From Plutella xylostella (Eukaryota > Arthropoda > Insecta > Lepidoptera > Plutellidae): a stretch of 64,000 nucleotides of DNA. The notes under the pieces are model-generated. The model made no database searches, was not told the origin of the DNA, and was given only the letters and a program-made list of their open reading frames with translations. Location of the stretch: NCBI RefSeq assembly GCF_932276165.1, contig NC_064010.1:682001-746000 (forward strand), in the 5' to 3' direction. How positions within the stretch are numbered: position 1 is the first letter of the stretch; every line of letters begins with the position of its first letter. Positions 24,001-36,000 of the stretch are shown piece by piece. Made by a program: the position numbers and the translations under genes.

Positions 24001-27000
24001 TGTGTGAATTTCTATACAAAGAATACTGAATGCGATGCGTCCGTTGCGAACGATGTCGATAAGTGGACCGCTTACCTGAAATTAGATTTCTTACAATAAA
24101 AACTATGTACCTACTTACCTAAATATCAGTAAGTAAGAACCTATAACCAACCCGCACTAGGCCTCACTAGGTCCGTGGTGGACTAGGGTTAAAACCCTTC
24201 CTACATTATACCTACGGAGACCCGTGCCCCAGCAGTAGGGGACGTGATGGGTTGCGATGATGATAAATATTCAAAACAGAAATGAGTGCAATGCCGCCAT
24301 AAGTGCTTCACCAGTGCAATTTTATCAGTGAGTTCTAGAGTCCGACAACGGTACCTTTACAAAAGAAACAAGAGCGTAAACACCAACAAAAGTTTCGGAC
24401 ACTGCCGTAGTTAGTATAGTAGGAACAAGATTACTACGTACAGACGCCTGCACAGAAAACTGACCCCCTTTCAGTAACGTCCCTCCAAGAGGGGTCAGGT
24501 TTCACTCTGTATGTAGTAATCTTGTACCTAATAATATTTCAAACCAGGCAACCATCTAGTTATAGACATTTTAAATCGTTACCAAATAATAAATTATTAT
24601 CGAATAAACTTAACAGCGCAACCTGTTATCAAACTCTTGCATTTTTCAGTATTGATTGAGAAGCTATTGAGGTCTTGCGGCGATATTGACACAATATTTG
24701 TGCTTGTCCGGAGCAAGAAAGGAAAAGATCCCAGAGCCAGAATACATGAGATGTTAGATGACTTTGTAAGTATATTTTTTCCTGTTTCAATAGAGAATAC
24801 TTGTTTATACCGCTAGATGGCGTTATAATTTGTTTTGCTTTAATGTCAACATTGTTTGTCATGGTCTGGATAGGTTTCCTATTTGAAGTATAAATACCAT
24901 AAATACTACCCAAATTTGATTCAGGATGCTACCTACTACTATGTAAATTGTACACTATAATCTGCTTATGGTTGATGCTACACCATGGTCCATGGCATAT
25001 AAGTAGGCTTATATTGCCTTTAATAGTAATAGAAGAAAATTGCTAGCGGCTGACTAACCTAAGTAATCTGTTGTAAATCTGTTTATTGATCTTGAATTTC
25101 GATCTAGATGTTCAATCTAAAAATATGGTTTTGGTATAATGAATGGCTTTATGTATAAGGTGTATTAGAGTATATCTTCCCCGAAAAAGAGTTATGTTGT
25201 TAAGAGATATTATCAGAATGTAGGTAGCTGCTAGCTTTCCCCAATGAATTGGTCTACGTATTCGGATTTCTGACTAACCTCATTAAACCCTTGCAGCTGT
25301 TCCAAAGAGCTCACGAAGAGAACCCCAAGGGCATCTATAAGGTGGTCCCGGTGGTGGGCGACATGGAGCTGCCGGGGCTCGGCCTCAGCGAGGAAGATAG
25401 GAAGAACCTCACTAGCAAGGTTTGTACATTTGTTTGACCCCACTCAGAAGCATTGTTACTATGAGAGGTGGGTCAGGTTTTTCTGCTCCTGACCGTACGA
25501 GAATATTGCTTTAACTATGGGTATGTTGTTGTGTTAAAATGGGTTGGTTTGAGAATGGCGTTTTAACGCCATGTGTTGGGAACTTCGGGAGGCGCGTTGA
25601 TGAATATAAGAAGTCACAATGATGCACTGCTGGTAGCTGGTCTCTGGTTCCAATGAGATCAACAACTGTAATATTAGAAAGTTATTTAGCAGCTTATAAA
25701 AAGTTGGTTTAAATTTAAATGCACAAACCTACCGTATGTGCCAAATCTCTATTATGCCACCATCACCATCATATAAATACTTTTTTTTATAAGATCTCAG
25801 GAAACTTCCCATTCACCCAGCAGACAATTAACACCCATATTGAAAGACCTCATAATATTCTGGTTTCCCTTGGAAACACACCTACTTATGTATAAGGGTG
25901 GATTTCAACAAGTCCTAAAAAATCTTCATTTCCGTGGACTTTTTTATCTTAAGGTTTTTTATATTAGAAAAACGCTTTTATTAAAGTTTTTGTTAATTTT
26001 AGTGTTCTTACTAAATGGGTAGCAGATAAGTTAAAAACTTAACGAGATACGGATGATTAAAAATTTCATGCCACGGCGATGAAACATGCGTTCACGGCAA
26101 TGAAACAAGCGTCCACGGCAATGAAACAAAGGCCCACGGCAATGAAACAAACTTCCACGGCAATTAAAGAACTGTATACAATGGAAATGAAAGAATCAAT
26201 CCACTGCAATTTTTTAAAAAGACTGTGAGGGAAACGCAAACTTAGACAGGTATGTATGGCAGAAATATTTGGATAGACATTGGAACGAAAGAAAGAACGA
26301 CAGTATGTATAAAAAATAAGAATATAGTATGGAATTCTCTAAGTAGCATTGTGGGTCCGTATTGCGACGTATAAAACAAAATGTTTCATTTCACACTAAT
26401 AACGTTCACAAACCTTGATCATAAACCTTACCTATAACTTCTATATTTTCATAAGGTATAATATCCAATTTGTATACTGTTCATTTTATGTAAAATTCAT
26501 AAAATATACTATAATATGACATAATCTGTGCAGAATTACACAACACCGGAAAAACACCTAGCACCAAAATATAAAGATAGGTGCGGTTAGGTGCACATGT
26601 TGGTCAGCTAAGCGTCCCCCTACATAGCGCCAATAATAATAACGCAGTTAAAACTCCTTGCACCAAAACCTAAACATAGAGCATCTCCCATGTAGCCCCG
26701 CTCCGCTTTTGATGAACATGTGCACTTAACCGCTCCTCCTCGCTTTTCTCGTCATCGCACCTATCTTAAGGTTGTGGTGCTAGAGGTTTTGATGGTGTTG
26801 TGTAATTTAACACAGATTATGTGATATGATAGAATATTTTATGAACTTTATGCTAAATCATATTATATTTTAATTGGTATAATAATATGAAATGTACATG
26901 TTATCATCATCAGCCTATAATCATCCAATGCTGGACAAAGGCCTCTCCCAAGGAGCGCCACAACACTCGGTCCTCGGTCTTCCGAATCCAGCCACTACCG

Positions 27001-30000
27001 GCCACCTGCCTAAGCTTGCATATTTTGACAGCTATGTTGGTAACCTTAGTCCTCTGACGTATAACCTCTTTTCTGATAGGTACCATCCATTAGAGAAACC
27101 CCAAGCATAGCTCTCTCCATAGCACGCTGAGTGACTTTAAATCGGTGGACCAGTCCCACCATCAGTGTCCACGTCTCTGCACCATATTTCATAACTGGCA
27201 GGGCGCAATGGTTGAAGACTGTTGGATGCGCCTTTCAGCCTCCTTGTCGAAGTTACTTCTGCCATAGAATAACAAGTACAAGTGCTAGTCTCGTTATTCT
27301 ATGCTTCTGCCTAGCCGAATAGTCTGCCTCCGGTAGTCATATTATTGCACAACTTCGATAGTTGTATCACGAACGATCACCGGCTCCGGTTTTATGTGAA
27401 CATTCTACATGACTTTTGTCTAGCCCAAGTTCATACGGAGGCCTACACGTTGCAAGCAGCATTAAGGCCACTTAGCATCCAGCTGAGTTCCTGCAGAGAT
27501 GTATGTTCTATTATATTCTATTCTACTATCTGTGGGAGGTGTAAGTACCTGCACCTGGCTCTCTCGAATGGGACCTTTGTGCAATGTGAATATTCTATTC
27601 CAAGGTCTAAGCTGCCTTTCTAAGCTTGGACCATTTCCCACCACGCTGGTCCACAGAGGGTTGGTGGGTTCACATATTATCTAGATGTGCTAAATCAATA
27701 GGTAGATATGCAGGATTCATCACGATGTTTTCCTTCACCGTAAGAGCGATGGTATACATTGTATTTAAATTCAAAGGAACACATTGGTACATGGTCAGCG
27801 CCGGAATTCGCACCCGCATCACTGGCGTGGGAAGCGGGCGCTTACCCGACTGAGCTACCACCGATCTTATTTATACATAACGTTCATTATAATTTATGTT
27901 GTGATTGTTATTATTAATATAATATTATATATTTCGTTTTTATACATCGCGATACGCACCCGTTTTAACGCATTGCAAAAAGAGGTAATTTGACTAGTCC
28001 TGTAGGTAAGGGGCCGTCCATTAATCACGTGAGGTTGTTTTTCTCATTTTTTGACCCCCCCCTCCCCCCTGGTGATATTTGGTGAGGTTTGGGACTAACC
28101 CGCCTCCCCCCCCATGGATCACGTGTATTTTTTTGGAAGTCAATGTAAAGTCTATTTTAGACTAGAAAAAGTATAAAAAAAATTGCAACGACTCGGGCGG
28201 TCTTTCGCGGCGCGCGGGGAGTCGTTGCTTAGCAACGGCTGGCGAGTCAATCAAGGTCATACGAAAACTCATTCAAATTTTTGCGGCGTTTAAAATTTCG
28301 GTTCAGAAATACCTAGCGGTTTTTGACAAAAAATTAATACACGTGATGTCTAACGAGACCCCCCACTCCCCCCTCGTGATGTTTCGTGAGGTTTTCCGTA
28401 CCCCCTCCCCCCCCCCCTTTGAGACTCACGTGATTAATGGACGGCCCCTAATATGTCAGTGATCGGTATTACCTGTATTACAGGTAAAAGATGGTAAAGA
28501 TATGTTACTTTGCCTAATCATGCATTCCACGGCGATGAAAACATAAGTCACGGAAATGAATAACCTGGCCACGGAAATGAATAACCTAACCACGGCAATG
28601 AATACAAATTATTTTACAAGACATGGCAATGAAATTTTTTTCATTGCCGTGGCTTTTTTTTCATTGCCATAGCAAATATTGGCCACGGAAGCCACGGAAA
28701 TGAAAGCATGGCGATGAAAACCAAGGCATTAAATATAAATTACTAAAAAAGTATTAACTATTCGAAGAAATAAACACTTTATAAGGTAAATATTTTCAAA
28801 AAGCTTTCTTTTGAATGCTTACTCTAGAAGACAAACTTAATTTTAAAGAAGTTATATCTATCCACGGCAATGAAAGAAAAAATGTCCAGTCCCCAAAATT
28901 TTTACTGATTTTCACTATAGCGCAAAAACGCGGGCACCGATGTACCTCCTTCCACGTCGAGCAGTTAGGCGACACTTGTAAGAAACGATTAGTGCACTGA
29001 GGGGGGCACCCAAGTTCATAGGTAAAACAATATCCTTGATCATGTTTAGGACACGGCGATGAACAGAAGTTCTGGGACACATGAATTTTCACTTACCGTT
29101 CGTTATATTCTTTATATATTTCAATAAATGTATTCCGAGACAATACTTTAACTATTAATGTATCAAATGACTCTAAGTTTAACTATCAATACTCAATATT
29201 TTTTCATCAATGAAGAATAATACAAAACGTGGTGACGTGGGGACAGACACGGCAATGAAAGATTTGGAGGTTTAATCTTTTTTTTTTAAATATCCATGAA
29301 TCCTTTTAATACAATATTTAGTGCTACACATAGATAACTATTTCACTTAACCGGAAAAAAATATTAGAAAATTATAACTTGGTTTTTTAGTACCGATTTC
29401 ATTGATGCCACGCAATTTTTGGCTGCGGGAAATTCACCCATAAAGACCTGAAGGGCCAGCACGGGCACATTAAGACGTGACTAAAGTTCTCTGTAACCCT
29501 CGCTCTTGAGGCTGCGCGATGTGAGTGAGCGCGATGCAAAACTTTTGTCACAGCTTAGTTAATTACCCCTTCAGTTATGAAAACTATTCCTCTTTAACCT
29601 CCCCAGGTGACAGTGATAATAAACGCAGCTGCCACCGTCAAGTTCGACGAGAAGCTGCCAGTAGCCACCGCCATCAACGTCCGGGGCACCAAGGAGGTCA
29701 TCAAGCTAGCCCGGGAGTGCCGCAACCTGCGCGCCATCACCCACGTGTCCACGGCATTTGCCAATACGCATGTCAAGTTTATTGAGGAGAAGTGAGTTTA
29801 AGTTCGTATGTATTTCACTAGATGGCGGTGTCATGTTCTGCTCATTGACATATACATAAAATATATTTTCTGCTCTTCTACGTTATTACATTAGTGCAAT
29901 ATTTATGGAAATTCTCTTTTGTTATTTAAATTTCAGATTCTACGACCCACCAATGAGCGTCGAGGCCTTGGAGGCCGTCGCGGAATTAGACGACACAGTC

Positions 30001-33000
30001 CTTGAAGGCATCACCTCAAAGTAAGTCATCATCATTATTTGATAATATTCGGGCAATTCGGGATCCCTGAATGAGCGACACAACACTCTGTCCTTCAGAG
30101 AGAAAGCAAGTTATAAAGAACCTTTCTTTGATTGTGAGTACTGCTAGCGACATCTATTGTTAATTTAGTGAAACTTTGATACAGTTTAGTTATGATGGCT
30201 CTAGTTATTGAATCCTAGAAGTGTAAGTAGTGGTAATTGAGCTAGTGCCGTCATTATCATCGTCTTACTTTTATATGTATCGTCAAAAATATCGAAACAG
30301 TGTTAAAATACTAGCCCAAGTAACTAAAAAGTTCCTAACACAATTATTTATTGTTTTTAACCGACTTCAAAAAAAGGAGGAGGTTCTCAATTCGTCGGGG
30401 TCTATTCTATTCTATTCTCATAGGGGGTGAAGTTCCTGTACGTGGCTCTCTCGAGTGGAACCTTTGTACATATCCCCTTGATTTCAGCTCAGCCAGCCTA
30501 GCTCCCGAGTAAACTGGAGTAGCAGGCCTGGGTGTTGTAATAGCTGAGGTAGGCGCTCTGTTGGTCCAAGAATAGATAATCTTGTTTCTGTAGTAGGTGG
30601 ACAAGCTAACAGAATATGTTCAACCGTCTCATCTACTTCCTTACATGTCCTACATAAGGGACTAGTTGAGTTACCTATGGTATATAAGTGTTTATTCACG
30701 CAACAATGTCCTGTTATTAATCCTACCATTAATGATATATTACTACGGGACAGGTTGAGTAAGTAGCGTGTAAGTTTATGGTTGTGTGATACAATAAACG
30801 CTTTAGTTTGTCTGCAATCTACACGATTTTTCCACTCCTGATTGTGTTCAGATAGTGTTTTATCGGTGAGAACTTGCCTTATTGCCTTTGATGACAAACT
30901 AATAAATGGTTCTGGCCCTATTGGTAGGGTATTTGATCCCATTCTTGCTAGTCGGTCAGCCTCGCAATTTCCTATGTTATCGTTATGACTTTTAATCCAC
31001 TGTACTCTGTTACATTATTTGAAATGCTTAGGTTTTCCAGTGTTCTGTGACATTCTAAAATTAATTTAGATTTTGTTACAGTTCTGCCTAAGGCACCTAA
31101 AATAGCCATACTGTCTGTGTAGAAGCAGATATTGCTATTTTTTGTGTCTTTTATTTGTGTAGCTCCGTCAAGTAGGCTGGCAGCTTCTGCCTGAAAAACA
31201 GTAGCTTTGTTCCCGAAGCTGACAGAGTATTGTAAATTAAGTTCCGGGCAGAAGACACCTCCACCGCTGCCCTTCTTGTTCTTGGCTCCGTCAATGTAGA
31301 TATTGATGTCGTAATTGTTTTCGTCTGATGTGCCACACTGATCTCGCTGGATAGTGTAGCTTCTGTTGAAGATAAACGTCTTTATAGTAGTGTCGCTGCA
31401 TTCAGTGGACCCGGGAGCCGACAACTTGGCAATGTCAAGTATGCGACTGTGTCCCTGTGCAGTAGTATTCGTTGACCATAGTCCCATGTTACTTAGCCTT
31501 ATCGCCGCCGCTTTAGCTTCCTGCTTGATGATAATATCGAGTGGTGGAAGTCCTAGAATTATTTCTAGGGCGGCTGTTGGGGTTGACTTCATACATCCAG
31601 TGATTGAAACGCATGCAAGCCTTTGAAACTGTCGTAGTTTGTTTTTCACAGTAATGAGGTTCGATCTTTGCCACCAAACCACTGCTCCATATGTTATTAT
31701 AGGTCTGACCACCGCTGTGTACAACCATTTACACAGCTTTGGCTTGAGTCCCCATTTGGATCCAACAAGTTTCCTAGTTTGGTATAGGGATATTGTTGCT
31801 TTACTTAGGGTTTTCTCCACATGTTTAGACCAGCTTAGGCGGTGGTCTAGCCATATGCCGAGATACTTTACCTCATTTACCGCAGGAACTGTTCTTTTTT
31901 GAAGTTGGTGCCATATTTCTTTAGATTACTTTGTCACCGCACCAACATAAAAAAAGAACAGTTCCTGCTTAGGTATATTTGTACTGTCACATACGAGTAG
32001 AATTTGTGTAAACCTTAAATTATTTCTTTCATTTTAGTGGTTTTTTGAAGTCGGTTTTTTAATTTTTTTAATTATTATTTTATTGAGTATTGTTATTATT
32101 AAGTACCTATGTTTCTCAATAAATACCAATAATTATTTACCTATTTCCATTCCCAAGGCTGCTGGGCAAGTACCCCAACACGTACTGCTTCACGAAGGCC
32201 GTGGCGGAGTCCGCCGTGCGCAAGTACGGGGAGGGCATGCCCATCTGCATCGTGCGACCGGCTATAGGTATGTTTGCCAACTAAATATACTGGATAAAAG
32301 TGCTTTTCTACATATGCTATGCTACTTTGCTATAGATGTAGGGAAAGGCACCCTAAATGATAAATTAAAAATATTCATAGCTGTAAAATGACTTATAAAT
32401 CTACCAAATATCGTTCTAAAAATATATAGTAGATAAAAATGTTGCTTTAATTTTGTAGTGGTTATTCAGAATATGTTTTTACATCACCATCTAGTAACCA
32501 CATCGAAATATCAGCCAATTTGAGCTCGACAAAGTCACAAGATAATTATTAAAACTATAACAGTTCCATTCTATAAAATGAAACCTAGGGATAGCTTAGG
32601 TCCAGTGGCCACACAAATATAGATTATTTTTTTTCGCCAAATTCATAACATGAATTGTTTGTATTCCAGTGGTGTCTACATACGAGGAGCCGGTGCGGGG
32701 GTGGACGGACAGCCTCTACGGACCCACAGGTCTGATGATCGGGATCGGCACTGGGGTGAGTTACATGCTTCATGCAGATAATAAATAAATAAATATGTGG
32801 GGACATCTCACACACGGCCATCCGACCCCAAGCTAGGCAGAACCTGTGTTATGGGTGTCGGACAGCTGATATATCTACACAAATACATAGATAGATAGAT
32901 ACTAAATATAAATATCAACACCCAAGACCCGAGTACAAATATCTATCTTTAAACAAATATCTGCCACAGCCGGGACTCGAACCTTATTCCGACTCCTTCG

Positions 33001-36000
33001 GCTCAGTAGTCAGTTATAGAGTCTGAGGCAAAGAAAACTAACCCCTCCCTGAGTGACAATGCTACCTGAGTGGGGTCAGGTTTCGTTGCCTCAGGTTGTA
33101 CTTATCTACGGCATGGAGTTTAATGAGTAAACAGAACAAAACAGAAGATCATTAATTCAAAATTCATGAAAATTGCTTTTGCAGCCTCTGTAAGTATACT
33201 GGTAGAGAGCGAAAGATAAAAAAAATACCTTGCCCCAAAATAAAAATCACACGTGAGCGTGATTAACAAAGTGAAACCATTATCATTCAGTGGTTAAACT
33301 AAGTATTTTTTTTAATGCTGTATAGGTATTTTCTTATTTCTCCTTATTTACCTTTTTTTAACACCCTGTATAATTCCATCTACCCCTCAGGTCCTCCGCA
33401 CCATGTACATGGACACGAGCAAGGTGGCGGACCTGGTGCCCGTGGACCTCACCGTCAACGCCATCCTCGCCTCCGCCTGGCACACCGCCAAGCACTTTAA
33501 GGAGAAGTTAGTATAATAATATTATTATTGTTTAAGTAACTGTGGCATGAGAGAGAAATGGGTCAGGTTTATTTGCTCCAGGTTGTACATTAAATAGTAA
33601 ATATTAAATTTGCAACCAATGCTTATTTTTTAATAAATATTATTATTATTATTATTATTTAATTCTTTATTGCACAAATATAAAAATACATGTACAAAAG
33701 GTGGGCTGATATTAACTATAATATTATTTTATCATGCTCTATGAAACAATTAGAACTTGCGTATGCTATTTATTTGTAAAATAATGGAATTATAAAATTA
33801 ATCATGTTGTGATAAAAAAAAACTTAAGCAGTAAATTTCGCACAGCCCAAGGTTCTTGCTGAACTCAGGTTCTGGTCCCAATTCTTCAATGAGTCCCACT
33901 GTAAGTACTCACAAACCAGTCAGGAGACCATTCCTCAATAGACACAGTCATGTTAGGTTATCAGAGCCAGTAGGCGGCGTGTCTGACAGCCCCCGAAAGC
34001 GCCCACATGATCACCGCCATCAGATGGAAGTCACATTCATCCTCAATCCACTTCCTTACTTTCCTGCTTCTTGTCGCATGATCGAGCTTTCTCCACGGCC
34101 CGTCGCTTTCAAACTGCGCCGCTGCGTGTCGAACCTTGAAGGTAAACGACTCCGAAGCGCAGCCCTTCTCGTCCACCATGGCAGCCATCTTGCGATACCA
34201 GCTCGGCCGATTCATCTCCTCATGGACGCCACACATCGCCACGTGTTCCACAAACATGTCTTGAGCGAAGAACCCTCGGCGCGCGATGTATACCGCTTCT
34301 CGAAACATCCACGCGCAGAGAGCGTCGATGTTGTCTGGTGAAGTGACGAGGCAGCGACGGTCTAACCTCCGGAGCTCTAAGTTCAGCTGTCGATGGCTGA
34401 GGGTATACGCAATGGAGGGAACAGCAGACATCGCTTCCTCACAGAATCTGTCCGCGACGCAACGTTTTAGAGGCCCAGTTAAAGACGGCTCTGGATTGCG
34501 AGCGATGTTAGCTAGGCACTGGTCTGACGCATTCAATTGGATGTGATGGTTTGTGATGTCCAGCATTAGTCTGTGGTACTCCAAGCGGTCCAACGTGGCG
34601 GTGTCCATGGCTTGAGCGTGTGTGTTTAGGCGAAGGGCAGAGCGCAGCCAGGGAGCTAAACGGCCTCGCTGGAACGTCGACAACGTCCGCACTTCAGCCT
34701 CATCATCCCTGTACATCTTTATAATTTCGCTTATAGTCTCATGCTCGCCATTCTTGAACCACAATGTGAAATGCGACAGTAGATATTTGATGTTATGCAC
34801 GACTTCTTTCACCATGGCCAGTTGTGGGGCTGTGAACTTGTGGCTGTGGTCTCTAAGGGTTCTCTTCAAGGTAAAAACGGAGTGGTAGCCGGTGAAAGCT
34901 ATATTTAGATCCGTGTCATTTCCAATGGGCAGTAAGTAGGTGATGGTCCGGTTTAGGGCGGCTAGATACAAGTCTAGGTCTTCACGTGAGGATGGTGGCT
35001 CCAAATGCAAGTATTTCACTGGGAAGTCTTCTCCTCTGTATGGTGTCTCGTTTTCTTCATACTCCAGCCACTGAAACTCCACTAGCTCATTTTGCGATAC
35101 CTCATGTTGCTCATATTGATCGCTTATTGCGGTGAATATAACTAGTAAAATGATTTTCTTTAGCATTCTATGCATGTGACTTATTGTATCTATGCCGTGA
35201 GTGCAACTGGTGAAAATCGATTGTAGGTAATTCTTATCACTTGTCTTGTTAAATTAGCAAGCGTTAAATTAATTGTAAGTGTATCAGCTACTTTATAGAG
35301 AAAAAGTCATAAACAGTATTTACCGCCATAAAATATTGATTTAGAAAATGGGTCAGCATAAAAGTTAATAAACTCATAAATAGCGAATGTTAAGATACGA
35401 ATCAAAAACAATTATCAAAGTAATTTAAGTATTTTTTATCCGTATCAAATGAATACTTCTTCATAATATCGTTCGGCCGGGTAGGATTAGTCACTGTGGT
35501 AAAATGATTGGACAGATTAGATTTCTCTGTCTTTACTTGTGTAAAGACAGAGAAATCTGACCCCTCTGAGAAGCATTGTTACTATGAGGGGGTCAGGTTT
35601 CTCTGCACCTGACCGTACGCCGAACACTCGATGTTGTAATTAATTAAGTAATTGTAACTAAACATGAATTTCTCCTTCCAGCCAAACATCCCACATCCCG
35701 ATCTACAACTTCGTGTCCGGGGCACAGAACCCGGTCACGTGGGGCGAGTTCATAGAGGTCAACAGGAAGCACGGCATCGACAAGCCCACTACTAAGGCTG
35801 TTTGGTAAGTGTTGGTGTCATGCTACCAACCCACTTGCTTGGCTATTTGCTAAATAGGCGGCGCTAATTCACATACGTCTACACAAATCTACACACTGAT
35901 CACAGAATCATTTGTTCACAGCGCCATCTATTGGCATCTGAAAGTACAGTACGGAGCAAAGAAACCTGACCCCACTCAGAAGCATTATTACTATAAGAGG

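Noticed and set aside
26071..26168. Evenly spaced repeats that could suggest a CRISPR array
   Set aside because: The repeats are 14 bp in a 21-bp period, leaving only 7 bp between them, in a eukaryotic intron with no cas genes. It is an ordinary short tandem repeat.
27462..27993. Cluster of overlapping frames of 60-75 codons
   Set aside because: All lie within a SINE with a tRNA-like head; no conserved protein motif.
31366..31902. + strand frames opposite the RNase H LINE
   Set aside because: The - strand has RT and RNase H motifs; the + frames have none.
33856..34888. Three + strand frames of 86-161 codons (33856-34341, 34286-34546, 34622-34888)
   Set aside because: They lie opposite the 404-codon antisense gene and have no signal or motif of their own, so they are shadows of it.
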